A stretch of DNA of 64,000 nt from Agrypnia vestita (GCA_016648135.1 JADDOH010014730.1:1-64000); one strand, 5' to 3'. Positions 12,194-24,250 are shown, counted from the first letter of the stretch. The notes: generated from the sequence alone by a model not told the origin. Program-made: numbers and translations.

Positions 12194-12298
12194 ATCTACA
12201 AGTTAGAGACTGGTCCTGACGACCAGAATTTGACGCGGGTTACCCCCAAAGTAGTTAGAACTAACACATATTGTACCCGTGAAAGCCTTCGATTTAAC

Positions 12299-12301
12299 AT
12301 A

Positions 12302-12348
<47 letters not shown>
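12299..12348. repeat. (TA)n microsatellite
   Basis: About 50 bp of nearly pure TA dinucleotides with one AAT interruption. Confidence 0.95.
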
Positions 12349-12349
12349 C

Positions 12350-12854
12350 CCGCGGACATTTTGGACACCCCTAGATCAACTCCCGCAATGTGCGTCTATG
12401 TTCACAGTAATTCGCGTTGTCGTTCTGTGTAGCAGATATTTTGGTTTGTAACTAATCTATATTTATAGTAGGATGAAATATACTCAGTGTACTCGTACCT
12501 ACCCAGTAAAAAATAACACGAAAAAAGTTTTTTTTTAAATAACTACACATGTGCGGGCGAATAAAAACCTATGCACAAATAATTCTTCCTAAGCGGAAGG
12601 AACAAAGGAGTGTCGCACCGTGAATCCTAATTGGTTAGTTCTGGGGACCACGTGTTCGTGGTTAATTATTTTCCCGCTAAAATAACAAACCTTTGGGAGC
12701 TTTCGTTTTAATTAACTGAACTATAAAATGGTGTACAATACTTTAAATGTAATAAACATATTTTCTATGTTTGCCGTGTTCTCAAATTGTAAATGCTCTG
12801 AAAAATATAAAATAAAAAAAAGTATATATAAAAAAAATTAAATAATTAAAATAA
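12350..12854. other. Gene-free unique stretch
   Basis: Contains a moderately GC-rich part at about 12580-12680 (GGACCACGTGTTCGTGG includes the E-box CACGTG). No coding signal. Confidence 0.35.
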
Positions 12855-13140
12855 ATTATAGTTGTCTCACAGAGACGAAGCTACGAATATGAGGAACGTG
12901 TATATCAGCCTTCTTGTACGATGGCGCAGGGCTTATAACCTAACTGAGCTGGCTTAAGTAATCACTCTTATAAAATTTTTGAATGTTCTATGTACCTATG
13001 TTCCAAATTGTAATCTTTCATATGTTTGAAGGGATTTTACTAGAGACATTTGTAGAGTTTTCTTATGAACTCTAGTATACATAGATTTTGTAGCTGATAA
13101 TCATGCCTCTATATTTTAAAGTGTGTTCTCAGAACATTCC
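12855..13140 (+). repeat. Dispersed repeat family X, copy 2
   Basis: Starts AAATTATAGTTGTCTCACAG and continues with GAGACGAAGCTA and GAGCTGGCTTAAGTAATCAC. It is most like the copy at 52536-52815, including the tail phrase CATAGATTTTGTAGCTG. Confidence 0.65.
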
Positions 13141-13633
13141 TACATATAAAAATATTGTTAAAATATAAAATTTTCAAAATGTCACAACTTATATAAATAC
13201 GATTCTGTCATATATATTTTTATGTAGATATTTTAAGTCTCAATAAGTACATGATCTTCTTTTCTGTGTCGAACAAATGTATACAGCAGAAAGTTTTAAT
13301 TCAGCTACGGGGGAGGAGTTCTAAGGAAATAGATATAACGCAGCCAATATGTTTTTTTGCAATTTTTTCCAAAAAAAATATTTCAATTTCAATCACCTTA
13401 ATAAGCACCTACAAATAAAAAATAAAAATAATTTAATATCCTCTTTTAAAAAATCTTGCAATTTCTATCTAAGTTTCACCCTCCCAGGGAGGGGTATCCC
13501 CTAAAGATAGAGTGAAGAATAAGCAAATTAAGAGCGCTTGTAGGTTTCAGCTGTTAGAAGCAACGTCGATAGAATAAAGAACGGGTCGCTGAGATAGTTT
13601 GGTCACGTCGATTGCAAGAGCGAAAAAAGTATG

Positions 13634-13885
13634 ATTAAAGCTGGATATTTACTGCAAATGCATATTTCGGCGTTTTTTTTTTTGCGAAAATGTGGGTTTT
13701 AATTATTTATTTATATCAGATTATGTATTCTAGACTGCAATTTTTTTAGAGCGATTACTTTGATAAACTTTGTTCATATATAAAAGTAATATACTGAAAA
13801 TTATTTATAATAATTAAGAAAATATAAGTATTAATCGACAGGCCGCGGCCAAAAAAAAAAGTTTTTTGTGTTCTAGGCGGCCGCT
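13634..13885 (+). repeat. Long-TIR element family M, left half only
   Basis: TTAAAGCTGGATATTTACTG followed by CAAATGCATATTTCGGCG matches the left terminus and first ~250 bp of the complete element at 51917-52533, ending at the CTAGGCGGC phrase. The right half is absent. Confidence 0.75.
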
Positions 13886-13889
13886 GCCA

Positions 13890-16590
13890 ACGGCATTCTG
13901 TTTTATAATTACGTTATTTATTGCACATTTTTTGATGAATCAAATATACACCTTATTACAATGGGATGGTAAAGAAGCTGTGATAAACTATCTTAATTCA
14001 GAGAGAAAACATGAATATTTTATTCGTATTCAAAAATCGTTCGTATTCGTTGCATCACTGAAAGCCCATGGGTAAATACAATGCATATTCCAAAAATAGG
14101 CTTGTTTACAATAAAAATTGACACGTGTTAATGACCTTTAGGTCAGGGGAAGTATGAGGGAGAGGAAAATTCCTGGAATTTTTGTGCGAATTGTTGAAAA
14201 CAAGTGACGTCAGCAGAAGAATTGAGGTCAAAATAAGCCTATAAAACGCGGGACGCAATGGGAGAGTGGGGAGTGGATTTAGAAATTTAGAATAGAGCGA
14301 AAGCTCTGCCGGATTTGGAATAGACAGTTGTTTTCAAACTTTTCCTCGTAAAAATCTTTTTAAAATAAATATATAGCTGAAGCTTCGAGTTTTCTATACT
14401 GGAAGATCTATCTATACAATCTAAGAAGGAAGACGAACTAAAAAGGAAGACGAAACCCATAGGATAGGAAACAAGGAACAAATAATAAAGTGGAATACTT
14501 TGAACCGAGCAGAGATGTCAAAAAGGGTATTTCAGTTAAACTGATTTATTTATTTTTGATATTTCATACGCTAACATTTAAGTTCTAAATCATACACTAA
14601 CATTTAATAGGTTTATTCGTCAAAAAGTAAATAATAAACGGTCGTACAAAACATTTAATTGAAGTTTCAGTTTCGGACTATAATGCGTAATAAGTAATAG
14701 ATTCCTTAGTATTTTTTTTGATTGGTTTATAATTGTGCGATCTGATAGGCAAGATTTGTCGTCCGTTGGACCGTCGAAAACCAGGGCTTGTGACGATTGG
14801 TAACGGATGTTCCACCATGTCAGAGCATGACCACTAGTCAAGGGTATACTAGAAATAGTGCGTTTTATGCAGCCTGAGACATGAAGAATAGTGTGTACTG
14901 ACTGTTTAACGTCTGCTAAATTGCTATATAGAAGTACCTCAGGCTTTGGCAATCTTCGATCTGCCGAATGACATACCTTGGGGAGTGTATGAAGAATGAT
15001 TAAATTCTACGTCATCTACATGAAATATGTATTTCAATTTCGATGATTCAGACAATCCGTCTGTTTGTCCCATTACGTACGTTCAGGATAGGAAACAACT
15101 GACTTACCTTCATCATCATCATCATTAACATTATAAAATGATCCTGCGGGGCTGCCTGTCGGCGACGTGTGCACATCACGAGTTTCACCGTTGGCCGAAA
15201 TCACCATAAAGGACTGCATTATAATTATCTATTCAATAACTTCAAGGATACCTTTTCATCAACACGAAATCAACACAGCAGTGCCACAATGGATCCGTTT
15301 GACGCAAGATTAAGGATTCCCAGCGGATCTCTGTGCCACTAGCTTGATAACGTTGTATCACATTTCAAATCATCATCAGTTAACTTATGTCTACGAAAAT
15401 CACCGTCAGACGCGAGGAAGGATTCCTGATGTGTATATGTCGCCGGAAACCTGGTACACTTCGTGGGATCACCATCTTATTGCATGATACTCAAGCAATT
15501 AAAGAATATCAAGCCACGGGTTGACCTGTTCGTTCTAAGGAGAGGGGGTTCATCATTTGTAAAAGGTCGGAACCCATCCGGAAGGGCGTACGTGGAGGAG
15601 CCTTTTCCACCCTTAACTTCGCGGAATGACGATCGATTAAATCTGGTGTCATTCATAAAGTCTTCAAAACATTTTAAGTATTTTAAATTCACGGGTTGCT
15701 AATAATATAAAAACCTACTTCGAACTGGTCAACCTCGAGTTATCCACTATCCATAATGTAATTAGAATTTATATAAATGTTTCCTTCTTCCAAATTCATG
15801 AACAGAGGAGGCGAGATCTTCACTTCAATATTTCAAATCGAAAGGTAGGAAATTTATCATAATAACTGAATCTTGTCTGTTGAATCTGAACTTAATTTTG
15901 TAGCGTAAATTTATTCTCTCTCGTATGGTTTGATCACTGGAAATACAACATGTTTTCTAAAAGAACTATGGGTTGCTTTGCGTCACAATGTGGGAACTAG
16001 ACGATATACATCACGAGCCAATTTTATAGATAATTACGTATAAGTATACATTTTAATAGATTAGGTTAAACGACATCACGAGCCATTATATAGTATCAGC
16101 GTCTAGAATGATATTTACGTAAACATATTAGAGTCCTGATATTAATTAAACATCGATAAACGACATTACGAAGGTGTCGCGATTTTAGAGAACAATTCTT
16201 TCATTTTCAATTCAGTTCTTTCGAAAACAAGGGTTATTCGGATATTTATTTACGTAGACATGCTTCTAGTAGCTTATGTCAGCTATTTATGCGAGCGGTT
16301 TCAGGACAGTAAGAGCGCGGTGAAGGATAGTTAAGCTCCTCATATTAGAAATAGAATTTGTACTAAATAATTTATAAAAACGAAATTTTTAGTTGGTAGC
16401 TTCGGTCGTGTGAGGTGCGGGGCGACCACATTATACACCGGTAGGTAGGCAGGATTCATTACAATTTCATACTTAGGAACTTTTATTTTTAAATAATAAT
16501 TAAGGTATTTTTATTAAAAAAACTAACTATTAATCACTTAGTAAAGCCTTAAAATACGGGAATAAATAGAATTTACTGTTTAAAATCATA
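13890..16590. other. Gene-free stretch, unique, with a promoter-like cluster
   Basis: Apart from the CRE/TATA cluster at 14205-14246, this is unannotated unique DNA. Open frames of 110 codons (14952-14620, minus) and 79 codons (15463-15702, plus) occur in slightly GC-richer DNA. Neither resembles a family I know and both overlap open frames on other strands, so I do not call them genes. Confidence 0.35.
14205..14246 (+). promoter_or_regulatory. Candidate core promoter: CRE plus TATA box
   Basis: A perfect cAMP-response element TGACGTCA (14205-14212) lies 27 bp before CTATAAAA (TATA box 14240-14246), which is followed by a short GC-rich run (CGCGGGACGCAATGGGAG). Spacing and order fit a plus-strand start near 14270. 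No recognisable coding sequence follows, so it could drive a non-coding RNA, belong to an old mobile element, or be chance. Confidence 0.35.
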
Positions 16591-16599
16591 TCTTTATAT

Positions 16600-17025
16600 A
16601 AATAAAAAGCGTTTTAAAATCAACAAAAAACATAAACATTTCTTGCAAATTTAAAACATTATAACTTTATTAATATTGAATATTTATTAATTTTACAAGT
16701 ACGGATTCTAGATAATGAAGTGTTCTTTATACGCATTAAGAACATATTATGCGTACATATACATATTCATAAAAACTTTGCGCCGCCTAGGACACTAAAA
16801 ACGATATTTTTGGCATAATTAAGAAAATGCTTGCATTTTCTTAATTATTATAAATAATGTTGAGTTTATTAATTTTATATAAATACAAAAATTTTATCTT
16901 AGTTTTTGCTCTAAAAAATTGCAGTCTAAAGTACACATTCTAATATAAATGAATAATAAAAACCCACATTTTCGTAAAAAAAAACGCAGAAATATGCATT
17001 TTCAGTGAACGTCCAAGCCTTAAGT
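16600..17025 (-). repeat. Long-TIR element family M, copy lacking one terminus
   Basis: Read on the minus strand it is collinear with 51917-52350: terminus (CAAGCC end at 17020), the CATATTTC phrase, the CCTAGGCGGCGC phrase, and GTTGATTTTAAAACGCTTTT. The opposite terminus is missing. It contains a 14-bp perfect palindrome around 16819-16846 (AATTAAGAAAATGC, two bases, complement). Confidence 0.75.
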
Positions 17026-17029
17026 AATT

Positions 17030-18500
17030 ATGAAACGAGTGTTGAAGGCAACAATAAAATAAATCGTCGGCGAAAGACCTGGCGTGATCAGGTAAACCCA
17101 ATAGGAGGACAGCCCTGTGAAACGTTTCAAGAACCGAAGTGCGCGCATGAGATAATGTATGAAAGCAGGGGAACCAAAGGGGTAGAGGTACTATGTAATC
17201 TCCTAAGGTAATCTAAGGTAACAAGGGTAATCTCCCGGTCAGCTGCTATCAACTTTTTCGAGCTGTTGCTAGCGATATTATAATCGGCAACATGATATTT
17301 AGAATTATGATAATCAGTAATCATAATGCTAGCGAGATTTTGATCGATAATATCCAACAAACTGACAAGCATTAGAAGAAGAAGAATAAGCTGTCCTGCA
17401 AGCACTTTGCGTTTTATGACCGCGGTGCTTGTTCACACAAACCACGGTTTTTCTACCCTCACTCGTAATAGGCGTTTTTATATGATTTTAAAAATGTCTC
17501 TCTTTTTCATAAACCTTTTCTAGTACACATTAAATATACTTTTAAAAAAAATCTCTACTGCGAAGAATAATTAGCTCTAGAGAGAGAAAATATTATAAAT
17601 ATGTCTCCTCTTTGAAAGTTCATTGCAGTTTCTGGCAGTATATTTTCAGTCGCAAGGTTTTCGTATGATTTTACAGAAAATTTAAACTTTCGAAATGAAC
17701 TTGGTTGCAAAGTTCATAAATATTACAAATTGTTTGATTACAGTTCACAATTTTTGTTTCAAGTCTCTCCCTCCCTAATCCAACCGCCGCGTTGAGTTAA
17801 TTATGTATTTTTGAGAGTAGAAATTTAATTTCGTATTTTATGTTAACAAATATTTTGTTTACATAGGAATAAAAAAACAATATTTCACTAATTATTTTGT
17901 AACAATATTTCAGTATCATATTTTACTATCTATATACGTAGGGGAGATAGGGGCATTGTGGGGTACAAGCGGTTAATTTGGAAAAATATTGTCATATGAA
18001 TATTGGTAAGAATTAACAGGATTGAAGAATGGCAAATGGATGGGTAATGAGAACGACTCTAGTGGATCGTATACGAGAAATGAGAAAGGAAAAGGAATCT
18101 CACTCGAATCACCTGCCGTAGATTTCTTCTTTTCTTTAAAACTCCAAAACGAATCGACAAAATAGCGAAACAGTTTCCATAACACCTCCACATCCGATCG
18201 GTGTTCGAAGCCGAGGATGTATTCTAGCAATATGGAATATCACGATGATGATGATAATTTATTTTTGGAGATGGTGATAGAAAATTATTTAACTCAACTG
18301 TCGAGCGATAGATTGGGACTGATTGTTGAATGAGGAGCGGGGTGAGGTATTCATTCTTGACCAAGTCTATATCCACACGGTATTAGTGAATACTGAACAC
18401 AATCTTTTTTAACAATATTTTCATATTATAATTAATATTTAAAATATTTAAAGCATTAACTTTGTGGTCAGAAATGTTATTTGTGTTAGTACTAAAAATT
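17030..18500. other. Gene-free stretch
   Basis: The frame at 17005-17211 contains RRRKTWRDQV, faintly like the GRPR..W..Q motif at LINE tails, but with no neighbouring LINE blocks. The frame at 18230-17973 (minus, 85 codons) is unrecognised. A G-rich phrase at 17941 (GGGGAGATAGGGGCATTGTG) has no matching partner that I can find. Confidence 0.3.
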
Positions 18501-18690
18501 ACTTTTGTGCCTACCGATTTCGACACGTAGCCCGTCTCTTCTTCAGGACAACCACTAAACTAGTATGTAAATATCACTACACGCCACAATCACAGTATTT
18601 ACACACCTAAACCTTCACAAAATACTCTCCACATGCGTGTTACTCTAACTTAAGATTAATGTACTTATTATTTTTACATTATTTTTATAT
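18440..18690 (-). repeat. Hammerhead-bearing repeat, subfamily 18/21 kb, copy 1
   Basis: About 250 bp aligned by eye with 21640-21800: the hammerhead, then CAACACTACA-like sequence, then a shared ACATGCGT phrase about 120 bp later. Same orientation as the other copy. No coding part is present. Confidence 0.65.
18507..18551 (-). ncRNA. Hammerhead ribozyme motif
   Basis: On the minus strand: TTGTC, CTGAAGA, A, a helix II region bounded by GAGAC and GTGTC, GAAA, ATCGGT (self-complementary with one G:U), then A, then GGCAC. Helix I pairs TGTC with GGCA (four pairs, one G:U). Helix II is less regular than in the sister copy at 21.67 kb (GAC pairs with GTC, the rest is imperfect). The core is intact. 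Confidence 0.62.
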
Positions 18691-18737
18691 GAACATATAT
18701 ATGAGTTTGTCCACTGCAGAACTTTTATTTAATTAAG

Positions 18738-18970
18738 ATGAATTAAAGAGGTCTCACAGAAACGAAGCTATTTATTTGAGAAACGTGAATGGAAATTTCT
18801 GTATGAGCTGGCTTAATGAAATGTTGGATGGAATTAGCGAACGTTGCATTGTGAAAAGTGATTACTAAAGCCAGCTCGTACGGTTGTTAGCTCTGGGCCA
18901 TCGTATAAGAGACTTCAATACACGTTTCTTATATCAATAGCTTCTTCTCTGTGAGATATAATTTATCTTA
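18738..18970. repeat. Dispersed repeat family X, most complete copy with long TIRs
   Basis: The left end (AAGATGAATTAAAGAGGTCT then CACAGAAACGAAGCTATTTA) and the right end, read in reverse complement (AAGATAAATTATATCTCACA then GAGAAGAAGCTATTGATATA), are inverted copies of about 50 bp. They also share GAGAAACGTG/AAGAAACGTG and the phrase around CCAGCTCGTACGGTTG. A 230-bp element with long termini and no frame is a MITE by structure. Confidence 0.72.
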
Positions 18971-18971
18971 A

Positions 18972-21660
18972 TTAAATAACAATCTTTTTTATTTAAATTA
19001 GTAACCCCATTTGTCTCGCATTATTAAAAATAACAATTATTATTATTATTATTGGATCAGCGAGTAAAATTAGAATATTGCTAAGAGTCATTTAAACGAC
19101 TTTGCCCCGGCAACGGGGCAGTGGGACTACATGGGGCAGTGTAGGCAAATTAAAAGGAATCAAATAAAATCAATCAATTAAGTGTAAGGATTCCTTATAG
19201 AAATTCCTAGCAGACAGACATTACACGATTTTTTAAAAAATAAATATTAAATGATGATTCTATGCTACAAGCGCTGTGAAAACTCCGAAAACAGAATATA
19301 TGTGGTACGCTTGGAAATAGGAGAAAGATATTGGAGCATGGCCTAAAACCTGATATTTTATTTGTACAGATCGGGCGCACGGTTCCCAAAGTTGACTGAG
19401 CGCGTTTCATGCCATTTACGTAACTATCTTGTATCGGGCGCATGCGGGAAGCGGGCGAGTTTCATGCAATCTAAAGAAATTATACAATCTCAATCTTTTA
19501 ACAAAATCGGGTAAAAACTGTACAAACAGTTTTGCAAGATGTCTGTAAAAATATTATGATTAAATCTTACTATATTATGATTAATAAATAATTATAATTA
19601 AATCTTACATATATTATGATTAATAAACAATAATCTGTGTTATATACTTATGATGCCCTCAATACCCCGAACTGATTTTAAAGGCGTATTTACATTAAAA
19701 ATTAAATGATTTAGACGCTCTTTACAGTAAATATTATTAGAAATTTATGATGCCTTCTGTTCTACGTAACAGATAAAAGCCCATCACAATAATTTTGAAA
19801 GATTTATCCTGAGATCCGTAAAGCGACCGCCTGCACACTGAGCCAACTTTGAACCGAGGCCAATCCATAATGTATGGCTTTGTTTAGTTAAACAAAATAT
19901 CGCTAGCTTTCTTCCTGGAGGAGAGCTTTACGGATTAGCGTAGAATATATTATATTACGCTTGAATAACGTTCCGGCTTCCCTTTAATAGGAAATCTTAA
20001 AAATAATATTAAAATCTTTCCAGAAGCAACGCTGTGCTTGTATTAGGCGTGTCGAGACTGATGAATTCACGAGAATGATGTATTATGAAATTAAAACGAT
20101 AAAACTAAAAATTAAATCAATCACTGTTTATGTATTTATTTTTACCTCCCGGCTTCTCTCGAAATAAAAATTCTTCTATAAATACTTGTAATATTATTTT
20201 CATATAAAAATGATAATAGCAACAAATTTCAGTTTATAATTTTAAAAAATTTAAATAAAAAAAATTAATACATTCAGTGACTATTCATAGCTACCTGATA
20301 ATAGATTATGACGTCACGTTTATGACCGACTTGACAAAAATTGTTTTCATCATTTTCATCACTGGCGAATATTGAAAATATTTAAATTACGTTTTTGATT
20401 GTAAATTAATTATTTTTGGGAATCATGTTAGAACATATAATTCGTGCAAAAATAAAGTATTCGTTTTTGTTGACCGTGTAATTTTAAAATGGTGTTAAAA
20501 AAGAGTTAAGCGTGATATATTTTTTGACTGATATCACCTTAATAATTTGAGTAAGCTGGCTACTTTAACATAGCTAAATGTTTAACAAAAAATTCAGGAT
20601 AAGGATGAATACGGATAACTAAAAAAGAAGACTCCTACTTCTCGAATATCCCACATAATATTTATTTAAATATACAGGATATATAGGAGATTTAAATAGT
20701 ACAAAAATTTTCATCGCCTCTACATTTTTTTAAAAAGTTTTGAGCAGTTCAACATCTCTGTTAGGGGTAAACTTGCAAATTAGCTTATAAAATTAGTATT
20801 TCTCATAATTGACCAAAGGCTCTAATTATATCATTGATGTATACGATATCAATGGCTGTAAGAAAACTCGTAAGTGAAAAAAATATTTATATCATATAAA
20901 GGTTGAATCTCATTTCTTTAGTCATTTATAGTTGTTGTTAAGTTACAATGTAAGTCACAAAAATAACTTCATTGCTTTTATCAATACACTTTTGTGAACT
21001 TAATTATTTTTTTGTAAAAAATTAAAATGGTATTTAACTCAGTTTTTCATATTACAGTCGCTTACCTATTTATTGGCAGAAGTAAGGGAAAGTTTTCATT
21101 AGTCCGCTACAAAGGCTGCGCTCGGACAAGAGAGCTTTGTGTACCAGTTTTGCTTGCCAAAACAAAGTTATTGCATTTAAAATGTACATTTCTGGAGAGC
21201 CCTGGAAACACCGATTCGTTTTAATTTGCCGGTTTCTTTTCTGCACACAATAAATACGCTTACAATATATTACCAGCATAATACTTGCTTGTGGGGATAT
21301 TTACCGACAACATTTATCAAAAAAATCTAAGAATATTTGTATATTTTTCATGACATTGGTCATACTTATGATTTTGGAAGATTTAATTGATTTTTTCTTC
21401 GGCGGTCCTTCGTTACGAGGATGACGTGGAAAGGTGCCGAACTTCTGTTTTTGTTCTTTGTTCGTCAAGTCTTTGTTCACCAACATCGATATAAATATAT
21501 TTTGTTTCTTAAAATAAAATTTAAGACCCAAGTAAATTTTAATCTGCGTCGCAAAATTTAATTAATATTCAAATTTGTACATAATACTCTGTGACGTAAG
21601 ATGTAGGTAAATGAAGTTTAACTAACAGAATGCTAGTTAACTTAGTAAAAACCACTACCA
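18972..21660. other. Gene-free unique stretch
   Basis: Two moderately GC-rich parts (19370-19470 and 19800-19940) with no recognisable coding sequence. Between them the sequence is AT-rich and unannotatable. The 65-codon frame at 21027-21224 is unrecognised. Confidence 0.35.
19104..19119. other. GC hairpin with GCAA tetraloop
   Basis: GCCCCG, GCAA, CGGGGC forms a 6-bp all-GC stem with a GNRA-type loop, unusual in this AT-rich context. Function unknown. Confidence 0.5.
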
Positions 21661-21800
21661 GATTTAGGGTCTACCGATTTCGAGACATACCCGTCTCTTC
21701 GTCAGGACCAACACTACACTACTATATTTACAACACTATACAACCATAGTATTGTTAAACTTTCACCAATATTGATCACATGCGTTTTAATCTTGTCAGA
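21640..21800 (-). repeat. Hammerhead-bearing repeat, subfamily 18/21 kb, copy 2
   Basis: Matches 18440-18690 over the hammerhead and the following ~120 bp, ending near the ACATGCGTTTTAATC phrase. It lacks any coding sequence, so both copies are non-autonomous or heavily truncated. Confidence 0.65.
21668..21709 (-). ncRNA. Hammerhead ribozyme motif, all elements present
   Basis: Minus-strand order: GGTC, CTGACGA, A, helix II GAGAC/GTCTC (5 bp, loop GGGTAT), GAAA, minimal helix III ATCGGT, A at the cleavage position (triplet GTA), GACC. Helix I pairs GGTC with GACC exactly. This is one of the best-preserved copies. Confidence 0.78.
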
Positions 21801-21995
21801 GACAAACATGCATTGATTAGCCTACTGAACATTCAGCAATCTACCGGGAGAGAGTGAGAGGGGGCGGGGTCTAAAGTGGGTGTTACCAAATCTTTTGTGA
21901 AAGTTAAATTAAACAAAGGGAAAATTGATTTGGTTATTTCTGTTAATAATATATAATTTATTATATATAATATTATAATTCTTTTTTTTAAGATT

Positions 21996-22174
21996 AAAAA
22001 AAAAATAGAAATGCGAACACGGAATACGTGTCATATCAATATTCTTACTATTTTCAAACTAAGCTAAACGCTTGAAAAAAATAGGACTAACTTGCTAGTC
22101 TGGAGTGAGGTTCGAACCCGCGACCTTTGGATCACGAGGCGAGTATCCTAACCACAAGACCAACAAGCTACTCG
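21996..22174 (-). repeat. tRNA-derived SINE (family 1), copy 2
   Basis: The minus-strand head has TGGTCTTGTGGTTAGGATAC and B box GGTTCGAACCTC; the body and homopolymer end (A run at 21996-22005) match the copy at 3507-3693. Only a few differences are visible, so it is fairly young. Confidence 0.82.
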
Positions 22175-22179
22175 ATAAT

Positions 22180-22790
22180 ATACCTATATATAATAGATAA
22201 TATAGTATATAATAATAATATATAATAAATAAAGGTGCTTTATTATTCACCGCTTCTCTGATGTAAAAAATTTCTAAATTATTTAATTTAAAATCTTTAT
22301 TATTAGTATTTAATATTTTCAACTATCTTATTGTGTTTATTCATTGTGTTTTTAACTATTATAATCATATTTCATTTACTCTTGTTATTATTATAGGTAC
22401 GAATATGTATATTATAATATTATTATTAAATATTATTCATATGTAAAATATGCTATAATATAAGTTAAAATGTTCGATACCATTTGTTTAAGCCCTTATG
22501 TATATCGCTAACTTGTAGCTCTCATATGTCCAAATAAGTAAATAAAAAATATAGATGAATAAAAAAGTATTTTAACTAGTGATATAAGATTTATTTAATT
22601 TTAAAATAAATAAATAAAAATATACTCTTCACCATAAAATAAATATAACATTTTACCATTTATAAAATTATAACTTCAACAAAACATATGGCATTGTATT
22701 TTACTCACCTCTGTCGCATTTACTTTAAGGGGTCTCTTATGTGAACCACTGCTGAAAAATAATGACAAAGCAGCCCTTCCTAAAATAACT
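22180..22790. other. Gene-free AT-rich stretch
   Basis: Mostly TAA/TTA-rich sequence with no recognisable feature. Confidence 0.4.
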
Positions 22791-22794
22791 GTAT

Positions 22795-23345
22795 GACGCC
22801 CAAGTCAGTAACGCCGAGCAGTCAGGAACATGTCGCCTGACACTGATGGTTTCCAATTGTCATCTATGAACACGCACATTCTAAATTTACATCGGCGCAC
22901 TTTGGCATCCGACACAAGGAACGCAACAATTTCCCGCCAAACGCAGCGGGACGCCATTTGCTAAAATTACCCTTGCGTCTAACCTATCAAGACGCCTCGA
23001 AACAAGCGGCCACATGATGAAAGAACACGATTGTCACTATTATTATTGGCAATGCTTCTAAGCGATGTTTAGCGCTTTCGATCAGTTGGCACGATGGATC
23101 TGCGGTGCGCTTCCCGCGTCAGTCGCCGTTTTCTTTTGATTGTCTTCCCGTTATTCATGAATAACGATCGCAGTCTAGTGAGTTAATCCGGACAACGTGA
23201 CGGTAGTAAAAATAACATTCCACGCTCGCCCGCCAAGTGAATCCGAAGCTGAATGGATTTGGAATGTGGCTGAGGATTTGCCCGGTGACGCGACTCCGCG
23301 CGTCGCTTCGCCGACGACATCTGTTGCGCGGGATTATTAATTATT
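22795..23345. promoter_or_regulatory. GC-rich unique block, candidate enhancer or conserved non-coding element
   Basis: About 550 bp of balanced composition, with no long open frame and no match to the repeats in this window. Two perfect TEAD/Scalloped-type sites face each other: ACATTCCA at 23215-23222 and TGGAATGT at 23260-23267. The block also holds many CpGs (GACGCGACTCCGCGCGTCGC). Non-coding, non-repeat DNA with such a composition shift is a good regulatory candidate, though unproved. Confidence 0.45.
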
Positions 23346-23774
23346 TCTCAACAGCTTGTTTCATGAAAGATTAAAAAATGTCTGACGTTTCTTTAGTGAA
23401 TGCAATATACCTAATGCATTTTTCTTGAATTCTCTGTTCCAATTCCACAACAATCGCTTTAAATAATACACGCTTCTTTGCTTGGCATTGCCATGAATTC
23501 ATACATATACTTACTCCTTTATATAGGTACGAATCTAAAAACTCTTATAGGGAAGTAAGAAAAATATCTTTCTTTATTTCGAATATTTTGCTTTAACATT
23601 GTAAAAATAACCGTGAAATAATAAAATAAAAAATGAAATCAATAGCATTATTGCAATATTCGATTAAAAACTTCAACCAAAATTCTTTTTTCAAACTTCA
23701 ACCTAAATCAATTAAATTTATAGATACACAAAAATTACAAGTGAATCTAAATAAAAGCGTGTAAACATTTTTTG

Positions 23775-23830
23775 GGTACGTACTTTAGAGTATATATAAA
23801 CTTAGATTCTGTATACTCTAAGGTACGTAG
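23775..23830. repeat. Small imperfect palindrome
   Basis: TACGTACTTTAGAGTATA faces TATACTCTAAGGTACGTA across an AT-rich centre of about 18 nt; 17 of 18 bases pair. No further family members are seen. Confidence 0.6.
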
Positions 23831-24093
23831 CATATACGAATACACACCATCGTATTATCCTGTCATAACACGAACTAATTCCTGGCACCCGCAGATCATT
23901 TGGCTAGCATACGTAATAATCCAATATGCTTAATTTCAACTGGAATATTCAATTGAAATAAAATTTTGGAAGCCCCATCTCCGGCCGTAAATTTAGTTTT
24001 TTTAACCGTGAATTCGAACGAAATTACGAATGTTACCGAAGTTACGGGGAAAGACGGACAACGAAAATATTATAATAAGGATACTAATAATAG

Positions 24094-24250
24094 AGTAGCT
24101 TGTTGGTCTTATGGTTAGGACTCTCGTGATCCAAATGTCGCGAGTTCGAATCTTAGTCCTTTTTTCATAGCACAAGCATTTAGCTTAGTTTGAAAATAGT
24201 AAGAGTACTGATGTGACACGTATTCCGTGTTCGATTCTCTATTATTAAAA
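24094..24250 (+). repeat. tRNA-derived SINE (family 1), copy 3
   Basis: Plus-strand head GTAGCTTGTTGGTCTTATGG with B box GAGTTCGAATC, then the family body ending GTATTCCGTGTTCGATTCTC and an A-rich tail. A few bases of the anticodon region (CGCCT) are missing relative to copy 1. Confidence 0.8.

Larger units (their letters stand above)
11688..12265 (-). mobile_element. Truncated Penelope-like element 3' end with flanking inverted arm
   Basis: The minus strand carries a PLE-like C-terminal coding relic (12168-11875), then about 90 nt, then a hammerhead motif (11787-11748), then terminal sequence. That terminal sequence (11690-11744, containing CGTCAAATTCTGGTCG) recurs inverted at 12200-12262, so the relic sits between inverted arms of roughly 60 bp. 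A second fold-back at about 12145-12193 marks the 5' truncation point. Inverted terminal arms and 5' truncation are both typical of Penelope-like insertions. Confidence 0.7.

Noticed and set aside
14620..14952. 110-codon minus-strand frame (MPKPEVLLYSNLADVKQS)
   Set aside because: Composition is plausible for protein, but I recognise no motif and see no splice sites or neighbours. Left as unassigned.
17005..17211. RRRKTWRDQV as a LINE tail
   Set aside because: Only one short motif matches, with no GHV or EM..LRR block upstream; too weak to call.
17941..19150. G-rich words at 17941 and 19104-19141 as termini of a pogo-like element
   Set aside because: They lie in the same orientation rather than inverted, and no transposase motif lies between them.
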